NCBI GenBank assembly: GCA_006503475.1
Contig: RSEH01000011.1
Coordinates: 1-64,000 of the forward strand
Length of the DNA: 64,000 bases
Reading direction: 5' to 3'
Origin: Stentor roeselii
Taxonomy: Eukaryota; Ciliophora; Heterotrichea; Heterotrichida; Stentoridae
Of this stretch, positions 42,557-51,391 are shown piece after piece. The position numbers and the translations under genes are program-made. How positions within the stretch are numbered: the stretch's first letter is position 1; every line of letters starts with the position of its first letter. The notes under the pieces are model-generated. The model saw only the letters and a list, made by a program, of their open reading frames with translations, did no database searches and was not told where the DNA came from.

Positions 42557-43834
42557 ATGTCATTTCTCTTGAATCTATTCCGAAAACACAAAAACTGCTG
42601 TGTTTGTGATCAAACTTTTCCTAGTTCCAAGCTTGAAACCTGCAAAAAATGCCGTATTTTTTAAAAAGATTTAAAAGTCTGCAGAAACTGCGCGATTTTC
42701 CTTAAAAGACAATCTTTATTCATTTATCTCTCCACTGCTATTTGTTACAATTGTAAAGGCACAGCTCCCAGCAGATTATCCCAAAGCTTTTCTCAGCCAA
42801 TTGAACTTAACGAGTCCTTTGGCAGTCAAACAGGTTTCAAAATGATTCCAATGAAAGAGATCAGCTTCAACAAGTTTCATGAAGATCAGGACAGTTCAGC
42901 TGATTTGCCCAGTTCCACTCAGGTAAGACTTAAACAGTTCAGACAAGACTTGAAGACTTTAGTGAAAATTCAGAAAAACAACCCGAGAGACTTTTTTAAT
43001 TTCGATCGAAAAATTGGAGAAGGAGGATTTTCTAAGGTTTTTCAAGTGACTCATAAAGAAACTTCAAAGGTCTCTGCATTAAAACAGATAAAAATCGACA
43101 AAAATGAGAGAAAAAACGATGTGATCAATGAAATCGGCATGATGCAGATCAGTCGTCATGCAAACATAATAGAATGTTTTTCTTGTTACCAGTTTGAAAA
43201 GTAAGAAAAAATCAGCAACTTTTTCATCGAAATGGAAATCATGAGGACCAGTCTCACTTCAGTGATCAAGAAAACTTTCGGAAAAATGACTGAAAAAATC
43301 ATGGCTTTCGTAATTCGAGAAGTCTTACAAGCTCTGAGCTGGTTACACAAAAACAACCGAGTCCATCGTGACGTGAAAAGCTCGAACATATTGATTTCTG
43401 AATCCGGTGACGTAAAACTAACTGACTTCGGGATCAGCTGTCAGTTGACAAGTGACATTAACCAGAAGTTCGACGTTGTAGGGACTCCTTGTTGGATGGC
43501 CCCTGAACTGATCACAAGCAACTTTCATGACTGTAAAGCTGACATCTGGTCACTTGGAATAGTTTTACTTGAACTATGCGAACAAAACCCTCCGCATATT
43601 GAAAAAGAAAGACATGAAGCTCTTGAATTGATAGCAAATGGTCCTGCCCCTTCAGTGAAGAACCCGAAGAAATGGAGCAAACATTTGATGAGTTTTTTTA
43701 AAAGTTGTGTCAATAAAATACCTGAACAGAGACCCACCGCAGACGAACTTTTAAGACATGTCTTCATCAGTCGGGTGGGGGCTGACGGAAAGGAGCAGTT
43801 TACAGACTTTGTTAATACTTGGGTATTAAATTAA
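42557..43834 (+). CDS. Protein kinase (STE20-like) with N-terminal FYVE-like zinc finger
   Basis: Splicing of 15-nt introns gives about 410 residues. The N-terminus has four Cys pairs (CCVCDQTF, CKKC, CRNC, CYNC) in the spacing of FYVE/rabphilin-type fingers. The kinase domain has a glycine loop (IGEGGFSKVF), a catalytic Lys in SALKQIKI, FFIEMEIM in the hinge region, HRDVKSSN, DFGISCQL, GTPCWMAPE and a terminal RPTADELLRH. GTPCWMAPE and the overall order are those of the STE20/PAK group. A lipid-binding finger on a STE20-like kinase suggests membrane-linked signalling; this is inference. Introns at 42654-42668 and 43201-43215 are required by stops. A third at 42923-42937 is predicted by consensus only. 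Stop TAA, 3 nt from WDR70's stop. Confidence 0.87.
42654..42668 (+). other. 15-nt intron 1 in the kinase gene
   Basis: GTATTTTTTAAAAAG. Removal restores KKCHLKVCRNC, completing the second and third Cys pairs of the zinc finger. Confidence 0.9.
42923..42937 (+). other. Predicted 15-nt intron 2 in the kinase gene (no stop inside)
   Basis: GTAAGACTTAAACAG fits GT-N7-A-N3-AG exactly, phase 0. It adds VRLKQ if retained. Because it is in frame either way, only cDNA can decide. Confidence 0.6.
43201..43215 (+). other. 15-nt intron 3 in the kinase gene
   Basis: GTAAGAAAAAATCAG. Removal of its TAA joins YQFE to NNFFIEMEIM at the kinase hinge. Confidence 0.95.
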
Positions 43835-43837
43835 CCA

Positions 43838-45934
43838 TTAAGACATCCTCTTCTCGATACCTGATAAAGGTTCATCTTTCGTTCTTCTTTTTTCACAAAC
43901 ACAGAATTTAAGTCCACAACTTTTACACTTTTCATTCAAATTTTCATGTAAAAATCTTTTTTCTGGGAAGCTGTCATCTCGATGTTCAAAAATAGGTTTC
44001 GGTTGTGTTTTCAAATAAGCATTGTTGACCCATTCAGGGTTCTGCGACTCTGGACCGTAACTTAAAATCGCTTCACGCGGGTCGTCTTCAGGACGAGGTT
44101 TCGCGTGAATGCTGCTCAGAATATACTGAGTCACTGTGTTGATCCCTGACATTCTCCCGTCAAAGGCCGGGTCGAACAATGGGCCTCTGGGTTTCTGAGA
44201 AAGGACATGGTCTTCTCGCAGTCTTTGGTGGATTTTGTCCTTTGTGGCGTAGCTGACTTTGAACTGTGAAAGGGAATAAGGCGTGATGATTGGCTTTGAA
44301 ATCTCAATTTCAGTTGACTCCTGCTCAACCGGGACCTTTTTCAAACATTCCACAAGGCCACCCGCGCTGATATGTGGGGTGAACAGAACTTTCAACCCAC
44401 CATCAGCCATTCCTAAAAAAATCTGATTGAAAAACGCGTGCCACTTAACTGAAACAACAGCTTTCTCAAAAGGAATCGATTCAATTTCATCAAGAGTCCC
44501 AGGGTCTAAAATCTTAAAAAACGCGTTATTTTCCCTTTCTTCAGGACTAGTTCCAGTAACCAGGTACTTTTCATCAGGAGACAAATCGACCTGAACTCGA
44601 TAATTACTGCATTCAAGACTTTTACAAGCCACTTCTTTCTTCAAGTTCCTGATATCCCAGAGTTTCACAGTATTATCCATCGACCTAGACACAAGCCGTA
44701 GGTCATCTTTAAAAAACTTTAAAAAAGTGATTTCTCCTGAATGTGCAGAGTAATTAACCAGCTTGGCCTGAACCGAGTTACCTTTTTCTGTTTCCCACAA
44801 ATGAAGACTGCCCCCTGCGCACCCTCCAACGATAAGCCCTCCATGAGAAGCCCATGTAAAAGTGTCAACTGCGAGTCTGGCGTAGTTCTGACTGCGCGCC
44901 TTGTGAAGTGACTTGTGGCCCAACTGCTTGTCGACGCCCACCAGGCGCCCGTGAAGGTCCCACACGCGGACAGTGGAGTCCAAGGAAGAAGAGGCGAGAA
45001 AAGTGGCTTTAAAAGGATGCCAGGCGGTGTGGGTGACGATGTTGGTGTGCCCGTGGGTGTTGTTCATGTCTGCCATGTACATGTCGCCTCGGACGCTCTC
45101 GTAGTGAAGGCGGCCTTCTTTGCTGAAGATTCGCAATTGAATGCCGCCGGTGCAGGTCAGAAGGTGCTGGTCGTCGAGACTGTAAGACACGCTTCGCACT
45201 GGGTGACCGTCTTGAGGCTCAAATGATCTGAAGGGCTGAAGAGTCGCGTCCATTTTCAGGAAGTCGAAGAATTTTATGCTGTAGTCTGAGGAACTTGTTG
45301 CTAGATTATTGTTTCGAGTTGTTATGTCCAGACTTGTTATGGCTTTTGAGTGAGGATGGAACTCGATCAGGTGGGTTATTGGGTAGTCTGCAACGTCTTC
45401 GTAGTCACTTGAGTGAGTACCTGCCGAGTTATCGTCTGAATCTATTATTTGCTCAGGTTCTTCTTTTTTAGACTTGCCGAAAGAGGTTGGAAGGCCGAGT
45501 TCTTTTATTTGTAAATCGTCGATTTTTTGTTTTTTTAGGATTTCTTGAGTTTCTCTTTTACTTCTTTTTCTTTTCTCGTCTTTTTCCATCTTCTTTCTTT
45601 GAAATCGTTTCTTTTTGTTTTCTTTTCGTTTTTGGATTTTTTCTTTGTCGATGTTTCTGATGACTCGGCCTTTTTTGTCTTTGATGAAAAGACTTCTGTC
45701 GGAAAAGGCTTGATTTCTTTGGAGATAAGAAACATCTGAAATGCTTTGTTGATTGTCGTCGTAATATGCGACGTCCTGGCCGTACTCGATGTTGCCGAGC
45801 ATGAGTCTGACCTCATAGGGAGCTGCTTTTCTTAAGTACTCATCTTCTGACTCTTCTGAAGTCTCAGAAGCGTCCATGGGTCTTCGAGGTTCCTTGGGAA
45901 TCCACTTCGGCTGTCTTGGGTCGATGCTGCTCAT
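43838..45934 (-). CDS. WDR70: WDR70-like WD40 protein
   Basis: The 698-residue protein has a charged N-terminus with Lys/Arg/Glu coiled region and then about seven WD40 repeats. Diagnostic for the WDR70 group are YSIKFFDFLKMDATLQPFRS, GDMYMADMNNTHGHT and the C-terminal PREAILSYGPESQNPEWV ... AYLKTQPKPIF segment, which align well with animal WDR70 in order. WDR70 is nuclear and linked to the CUL4-DDB1 ubiquitin ligase and DNA-damage response in fungi and animals. A CXXC-type cluster (CKSCGLKFCVC) near the end is extra. The frame opens upstream without ATG, so the start is ATG at 45934. Stop TAA. Confidence 0.9.
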   Translation of the reverse strand: MSSIDPRQPKWIPKEPRRPMDASETSEESEDEYLRKAAPYEVRLMLGNIEYGQDVAYYDDNQQSISDVSYLQRNQAFSDRSLFIKDKKGRVIRNIDKEKIQKRKENKKKRFQRKKMEKDEKRKRSKRETQEILKKQKIDDLQIKELGLPTSFGKSKKEEPEQIIDSDDNSAGTHSSDYEDVADYPITHLIEFHPHSKAITSLDITTRNNNLATSSSDYSIKFFDFLKMDATLQPFRSFEPQDGHPVRSVSYSLDDQHLLTCTGGIQLRIFSKEGRLHYESVRGDMYMADMNNTHGHTNIVTHTAWHPFKATFLASSSLDSTVRVWDLHGRLVGVDKQLGHKSLHKARSQNYARLAVDTFTWASHGGLIVGGCAGGSLHLWETEKGNSVQAKLVNYSAHSGEITFLKFFKDDLRLVSRSMDNTVKLWDIRNLKKEVACKSLECSNYRVQVDLSPDEKYLVTGTSPEERENNAFFKILDPGTLDEIESIPFEKAVVSVKWHAFFNQIFLGMADGGLKVLFTPHISAGGLVECLKKVPVEQESTEIEISKPIITPYSLSQFKVSYATKDKIHQRLREDHVLSQKPRGPLFDPAFDGRMSGINTVTQYILSSIHAKPRPEDDPREAILSYGPESQNPEWVNNAYLKTQPKPIFEHRDDSFPEKRFLHENLNEKCKSCGLKFCVCEKRRTKDEPLSGIEKRMS

Positions 45935-46746
45935 TATAAATGGCAAAGGCTATATTCAAACTTTTGATCATTGGGGAGTTTAGGAGATGGAAAGTCCTGT
46001 TTTTTGATTGAGATCATGGACGGTCAGTTTGAAGAAGACTAATAAGGAACCATCGGGAGGAGTAAAGTGAGAAAATAGTCATGGTGAGGAAAGTTGTTAA
46101 ACTTCAAATTTTGGACATGGCTTGGTAGGAATCTTTAAGAGTTATCACAATAAGATTTTACTCGCATTGAAAGCTTTGAAAACTTAGGGAATGGGTTAGG
46201 GAAATCAGATTTAACTTTGATACTGCTAAACTCTGATTAAGCATTTTGATTTATTGAGAATTTTTAAATCTTTTATTAACCTTTTATGAAATATTCTATA
46301 GTTATTTTATTATCATTTAGCTAGATTGAATTTACTAACAATTTGACTAGATATAAAGAATTTATTGAAATTTCATATTGCTAGATCTCCCGCTCAAATA
46401 TCTAGAGTTCAATCGAGCTTTTAATAATAAGACTTTAATAAATTCCAAATATATTCTCATCATTTTCCCTTTTCGATCAATTAACTTTACATAGCCTCGT
46501 ATAATAATGATTTTCTTTTCTCAACTCTCCTGAGTGCCCAACAATAGAACCTTCAACACCCCTTAAATAATCCAGTACAATCCTAAATATTTATCAAAAA
46601 AATCTAAATCACCACAATAAAGTTCCTCCAGTATTTCTCAAAAACAAAAAAAGCTCCAAACAAATAAAATCTCTAAAACCTCCTAATTTCCAAGCGTTTC
46701 AATATCTTTTTCACATTCCCTTAAAAAAACTAAATTAATCGTTAGA
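45935..46746. other. 800-nt spacer without a recognisable gene
   Basis: No gene or RNA seen. The left third (WDR70 promoter side) is G-rich on +, the middle is AT-rich, and 46,540-46,740 is C-rich and G-poor (3' flank of the CCT-domain gene). This follows the skew pattern described in the findings. Confidence 0.55.
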
Positions 46747-47289
46747 TTAAGCCTCAGGTTCGATTTTTTCAGTTTTATCACTGAGAATAGACTCGGCTTG
46801 GACCTTCGAAACAAATCTTCCCTTGACACGTATGCGTTGATCAGCGACTTTTTTCCGGCACATATACGAAATTTTTTTGGCGAAGTTTCTTCTCTTTCGT
46901 TTTTCCAGATACTTCTGTACCTTCATCCTTCTCTCCTCAACAGTCAAAGTGCCAATCTTGGTCTTCGAGCCACTCGTCGTGTTCTTCGGCGTGAATTTCA
47001 AGATCTGGGAATCGAAAGTCTCAGCGGAAGGCATGGCGTATTCAAATCCGAAAGGAAGGTACTGTTTCATCTCTTCAGGGAAAAACTGATACGCCTGGTC
47101 AAAGATCTGCATAAAGTTGCTCGGGTCTATCGTTTCAAACTCGTTCATCATCGGAAAAGATTGGAAGTCCCTGCTGAACATGTCGGCGTTGAACGGGTCA
47201 AGTCCTGTCGGGAGGAACCCAGCAAAGTCATTCGGAATAAACCCTGGGTCAGAAGTGTCGAAGCCTTCAGGAAAGTTATTGTTAATCAT
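46747..47289 (-). CDS. CCT-domain protein (CONSTANS/TOC1-type motif)
   Basis: The 180-residue protein has an acidic, Phe/Pro/Asn-rich N-terminal half like an activation domain. Its C-terminal basic block is ERRMKVQKYLEKRKRR then NFAKKISYMCRKKVADQR then RVKGRFVSK. It matches the CCT motif (R-x5-R-x-K-x-K-R-x-F-x-K-x-I-R-Y-x-x-R-x-x-x-A-x-x-R-x-R-V-x-G-R-F) of plant CONSTANS, TOC1 and related proteins. There the motif binds DNA with NF-Y partners. A transcription-factor role here is inference from the motif. The first ATG is 47289 (MINNNFPEGF); the frame is open upstream but without ATG. Divergent, 68 nt from the START-domain gene. Stop TAA. Confidence 0.8.
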   Translation of the reverse strand: MINNNFPEGFDTSDPGFIPNDFAGFLPTGLDPFNADMFSRDFQSFPMMNEFETIDPSNFMQIFDQAYQFFPEEMKQYLPFGFEYAMPSAETFDSQILKFTPKNTTSGSKTKIGTLTVEERRMKVQKYLEKRKRRNFAKKISYMCRKKVADQRIRVKGRFVSKVQAESILSDKTEKIEPEA

Positions 47290-47357
47290 ATTATAATTGT
47301 TCCTATTACTCCATTTCACCTCTTTGTTCTCTGGGATTTTTTAGAGAATGTCTATAA
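47290..47357. promoter_or_regulatory. 68-nt shared divergent promoter region
   Basis: Space between the CCT-domain ATG (47289) and the START ATG (47358), AT-rich with a central C-rich stretch (ccatttcacctctttg). No known element recognised. Confidence 0.35.
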
Positions 47358-47981
47358 ATGGAATCAGATTTCGCTTTTGAACCCGATGAGACCTTTGCTG
47401 AGGTCTCGGAAATACTAGAAAGTCTTGAACTTAGTGGAGGGTGGCAAATTATTGAAATTCAACAAGGGGTTACTTTTAAACAGAGGAAGGATATTGATAA
47501 TGATGATATTTTCGCTGCTGAGACGTTTTTGGGAAGGAGTGTTGAAGAGGTTTTAGAAGCTGTTGTCGAGTTTGATGTCAGGGCGAAATGGGATTTGTTT
47601 TTTAAGTATGCTGAAACTTTAGAGAGCTGGGGGAAGAACTTGAAGCTGATTCATTTGGTTCAGAAGTATAAGTGGCCGCTTTATGATCGGGATTTTGTTT
47701 TGATTCAGGGTGTTGCGAAGGATTTAGGGGAAAGGGTCACTATTGGATGGAAAAGTGTTAAGTATGATAAACTTCCTCTCAATTCTAGCCTTGTTAGAGC
47801 GAGGATCGTATTTTCTGGCTTTGTTGTTACGAAAGTTGATGACTCGACCTCTCATGTCAGTTTTTATGAAAAATCTTATCCGAATGTCTCGGTACCTGAT
47901 TTCATGGAACGCAAAATGCAGATTAGAAGCACTGAAATTGTGATGAATTTAAAGAACTATTTAATGAGGGATAAATTATGA
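47358..47981 (+). CDS. START-domain lipid-binding protein
   Basis: The 207-residue protein consists essentially of one START domain. WQIIEIQQGVTFKQRK is followed by the EVLEAVVEFDVRAKWD segment, then LIHLVQKYKWPLYDRDFVL, which matches the family's W-P-x-x-x-R-D-x-x motif. The final helix is MERKMQIRSTEIVMNLKNYL. START domains bind phosphatidylcholine, ceramide, sterols or similar in a closed cavity; the ligand cannot be read here. No membrane or targeting segment is seen, so it is probably cytosolic. Stop TGA at 47979-47981; read-through would extend it into the opposite gene's coding region, which supports TGA as a stop. Confidence 0.85.
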   Translation: MESDFAFEPDETFAEVSEILESLELSGGWQIIEIQQGVTFKQRKDIDNDDIFAAETFLGRSVEEVLEAVVEFDVRAKWDLFFKYAETLESWGKNLKLIHLVQKYKWPLYDRDFVLIQGVAKDLGERVTIGWKSVKYDKLPLNSSLVRARIVFSGFVVTKVDDSTSHVSFYEKSYPNVSVPDFMERKMQIRSTEIVMNLKNYLMRDKL

Positions 47982-47999
47982 GTTAATTGATTTTACATT

Positions 48000-49793
48000 C
48001 TAGACTTTTTCCTCGTTTTTCAAGACTTCAGCTGGTCCCTCAACTTTTTCATTTGTTTGAGTGACTTTTTCTTCTAAAAGATCTGAACTATTGACCTGGT
48101 TTTCATTATTTTCATCCTTTTCATCTTTTTCATCCTTTTCATCTTTTTCATCCTTTTCATCTTTTTCTTCTTTTTCAATCTTTTCATCCTTTTCAATCTT
48201 TTCTGCTTCAAAGTTTATCTCAGCTTGATTTTTCTCAGGTGCAGGAACCAGGTCCAACTCATCAGCGATTGAAAATGACTTGACAGGTGACAACTGCTGA
48301 GGAATTTCATAGTCTTCAGGTCCTTCAATGGCATCAAAAAACTCTTCATCTACCTCAGGCAAGCTAAGATCTGACCTGACACTCGAGACTCCATGTCCCA
48401 AGACTGACTTTTCAATTCGATTTTTCTTATCCAAGAAGTTTTCAGCGAATTCCTTCCACCCATCAAAAGACTGCACAAGACTGGCCGAGGTCTTAACAAG
48501 AATATTTCCAATTTTCACAGAAATTCCAAGAAAACCGACTGAATTCGGAGCATAATCTTTACAGTTTAGTAGAAAGTTGATAAGTCCACAATCGAAAATA
48601 AGCTAATTGGGTGTTACTGAGTGCTTAAGCTGCAGGTCATCACAAAGCAACACAACTGAAACAGTATCACAAACTGCATTATGAAGTAAACTATTCCAAG
48701 AGTATCGAGGTACAAGTTCCTGAATATTTTTTACAATCATTTCTTTTAAGAGAAGCTTTTCTCTCAAGGACTCCTTGACCTCGATATAAGAAAGACGAAA
48801 TAAACTGCTTATTGTTTTTATCAATGAAAGTCTGCACATCCCCAGTTCTTTCTTAGGAGCTTTGAGAATATCACAAATCCGGTCAATTCGGCCCAATAAA
48901 AGCACTAACAAATCAGGAAGTTCACTGGAAACTATATTATCTTCACTAGCTTTGACATCCAAATTATTCAAACAAGCTTCTAGCACACTTAAAGCCGCAG
49001 AAGCAAGAACCACATCACAGCTAAGTGCACAGTTAACCAGCACATCCGCATTAGGCGAGTCACAAAGTGCCTGCTGAACATGACTCCAATTAGCTGATTC
49101 AATATGATTAGCGACCAGCATATAAAGCAATCTAGCCGAGTTACAAACTTTGCTTCTAAAGCCAGTTCCAGGGCGAGTTTCCTGAAAGTTCCTCAAAGTA
49201 AACTCAACGATTTCCCCTAACTTATCCAAATACGCAGGATTTCCATGGTCTTCCGAAGCCATGAGTCTAAATAAAAATTCCATGACACTTGTACTTCCCA
49301 GATGAGAAACTATGACCCTTCCCAAGTCCCTAGTTTCATGAATATAAGAAAGCAATTCATAAGAATTATGTCTTAAAAGTGCTTCAGCCACTGCAGAAAA
49401 ATAACCAGCTAATGTAAGATTCAGTTGTTTTCCATTTAAAAACTCAAACAACTGGTCAAGTAATGCCTGTTCAGTGAAAAACTGATTGAGTATCTGAGGA
49501 ACTCCACTTTTCAACACCTCACAAGCGATGAAAGGAAACTTGTGACCGACTTTCAAATCGTCAGTCGAAGGCTCGACAAGTATAAAAGTTAAAAGCTGAG
49601 AAATGACTGCAGGGCTGAAGTACTGCAGCAGTGAAGGGTTCTGCATTTTCACCTCTTGAACCAGTTCAATGTCACTGTCAAGCAACAGCTCGAGAGTCAC
49701 TCCTTCAGTGCTTAAAAGTGTTTCTATCAGATGCGAGTTGCCAGTCGTTCTGAAGCTGCTCAAGAGGGACTTGATGCTCATCACCATCTGCAT
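48000..49793 (-). CDS. SAPS-domain regulatory subunit of PP6-type phosphatase
   Basis: A 15-nt intron (48603-48617) joins two frames to about 592 residues. The N-terminal two-thirds is an Armadillo/HEAT-like SAPS domain: LIETLLSTEGVTLELLLDSD near the start, then KFPFIACEVLKSGVPQILNQ, LAGYFSAVAEALL and WNSLLHNAVCDTVSVVLL. After splicing comes NSVGFLGISVKIGNILVK, the counterpart of the G-Y-M-G-H-L-T-x-I-A-N segment, followed by W-x-x-F...LG. SAPS proteins (PPP6R, yeast SAP) target the catalytic subunit of PP6/Sit4. The C-terminus is acidic with a Lys-Asp-Glu-Lys repeat. ATG at 49793 (MQMVMS) gives a 17-nt divergent spacer; the open frame further up has no ATG. Stop TAG. Confidence 0.83.
48105..48198 (-). 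repeat. Coding microsatellite encoding KDE/EKDEK repeats
   Basis: Alternating 9-base units (sense strand GATGAAAAA/GATGAAAAG) encode an Asp-Glu-Lys tract in the SAPS C-terminus. Such tracts commonly vary in length between alleles. Confidence 0.85.
48603..48617 (-). other. 15-nt intron in the SAPS gene
   Basis: GTAACACCCAATTAG with an in-frame TAG. Removal joins QLKHS to LIFDCGLINF and links the two halves of the SAPS domain. Confidence 0.93.
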
Positions 49794-49810
49794 TTTATCA
49801 TAATTTTCAA
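49794..49810. promoter_or_regulatory. 17-nt shared divergent promoter region
   Basis: The shortest divergent spacer in the window (tttatcataattttcaa), between the SAPS and ODAD1-type ATGs. It is too short for two separate conventional core promoters outside coding sequence. Confidence 0.45.
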
Positions 49811-51391
49811 ATGGAGCGAAACTGTAAGAGTCACACAGACGAAGACGAGTTGTCAGAACTGAAGAAAAAGTACCTCGAGACCCCTGCGCAAAAATCAAAA
49901 AGGTCTAAAATGAAAGATAGTCTCTTAGAAGGCACTTCCATGATGCACTCGACTTCAAGGTTTTCAGCTGATATGCCTGAAAACCTCAAACAACGCATCG
50001 AGGAGGAAAAAAGAAAGTCAGAAAAACTTGACCAGGAGATTTTAAGATACCAAAATGAACTCTTGGAACTTAGGAAAAACATGGGAGGCGTCAATAGTGA
50101 AGCGGAAAAACAAAAGAAATTGAATAAAGAAATAAAAAATCTTGAAAACCGACTTGACAAAGCGATGCAAAAATATAATCAGACTATTTCTCAAAATAAA
50201 CAACTGAGACTGGAAATCAACAAACTTCGTAAAGATAAAAATATATACGAAGCGACTTATAAAAAACTGCAGGAAGACCTGAAAAATAAAAGAAATGAAA
50301 TGCAAGAAGCGATTAGTTCTGCAGAAACAGCTTATAAGAACAGGGAAAACGCATTGAAAGCTTTAGAAGAACTGAAGAAGAAAAATGAAAGTGAACAGAA
50401 AGAACATGAGGAAAAGTGGAATGATTTACTTAGTCAAATCGAGCAGGAGAAGAAGAGAAAAGAATACATCCAGAAAAAAGAACAGGAAAAACTTAAAGAC
50501 AACTCATTAACTGACATCGACCCTGAAGACGAGATAAAAATCAAGAACCTCGCGAAACTCTCAGAAGCTGAAAAAAACTCCAACAATGAAAGCGTTAAAC
50601 TCGTGAAAGACTACGAAGAAGCTCTTGAAAAAATCAAAGCCCAAACCGGAGTCGAGACCTTACAAGACCTTGTCAATGCTTTTATCGGATACGAAGAGAA
50701 AAACACAGCTTTGCTCAACTTTGTGAATGAACTGACATCAGAAATAGAAGAACTAGAAAAACAAATCGAAGAAACCAAGTCAGAAATCGCGAAATACAAA
50801 CAAATGGGGGCACTAACCGATACCAGCAAGAAAAGAATGCTTCAGAAAATGGAGGAAAAGCTCGCAAGTATGGAATTAAAGAATTCAATAAACGAACATC
50901 GTCAAAAAGAGTCAATGAAAACAATAGCTTCTATAAAAGAACAGCTAAAAAACTTCATCACAGCCTTAGACCCTGAAAGTGAAGTCCTGAAAGAAATGGA
51001 CGACGAAGCTCTCACTGAAGCGAACATGATGAATTACTTATCAGAGGTCGAGATTAAAGCCAATCAAATAATCCAGTCTTACGCTTTAATCCAGGCACAA
51101 AAGCTTCAAGTTGAAGGACTCATGAAAGAAGACCCAGGCCTCTATCGAAGTAACATCGGAGCCCTTAACAACGTAAACGCCCTCGGCTATCAACCTCAAA
51201 GCAACAACGTGCCAATAACCATCGCCCTTCCAGAGCTTCAAGACGACGACGAGGACCAAGGCGACAACGAAGACATGAACTTTCCCTTATCCTCAGAAGA
51301 ACTTCGTAAAAAGGCAGAAGAACACGCTTTTAAAACGACCAAGTCAACAGCTCGAAAAGATTTCAAGCCTAAAAAAAAAAGTAAAAATTAA
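49811..51391 (+). CDS. ODAD1: Outer-dynein-arm docking-complex coiled-coil protein (ODAD1/CCDC63 family)
   Basis: The 526-residue protein is nearly all coiled coil. It shares with Chlamydomonas DC2/ODA1 and animal CCDC114/CCDC63 the segment NKQLRLEINKLRKDKNIYEA with YKKLQEDL, and the diagnostic LVNAFIGYEEKNTALLNFVN followed by ELTSEIEELE. The C-terminal part is an acidic linker (LPELQDDDEDQGDNED) and a basic tail. These proteins anchor outer dynein arms to axonemal doublets, so it should be needed for ciliary beating. Orthology to ODAD1 versus CCDC63 cannot be separated by eye. Its stop TAA is directly followed by the MON1 ATG. Confidence 0.87.
   Translation: MERNCKSHTDEDELSELKKKYLETPAQKSKRSKMKDSLLEGTSMMHSTSRFSADMPENLKQRIEEEKRKSEKLDQEILRYQNELLELRKNMGGVNSEAEKQKKLNKEIKNLENRLDKAMQKYNQTISQNKQLRLEINKLRKDKNIYEATYKKLQEDLKNKRNEMQEAISSAETAYKNRENALKALEELKKKNESEQKEHEEKWNDLLSQIEQEKKRKEYIQKKEQEKLKDNSLTDIDPEDEIKIKNLAKLSEAEKNSNNESVKLVKDYEEALEKIKAQTGVETLQDLVNAFIGYEEKNTALLNFVNELTSEIEELEKQIEETKSEIAKYKQMGALTDTSKKRMLQKMEEKLASMELKNSINEHRQKESMKTIASIKEQLKNFITALDPESEVLKEMDDEALTEANMMNYLSEVEIKANQIIQSYALIQAQKLQVEGLMKEDPGLYRSNIGALNNVNALGYQPQSNNVPITIALPELQDDDEDQGDNEDMNFPLSSEELRKKAEEHAFKTTKSTARKDFKPKKKSKN

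Noticed and set aside
44915-45226. Plus-strand opening opposite WDR70
   Set aside because: A shadow of the GC-rich WD40 coding region; WDR70 on the minus strand is clearly the real gene.
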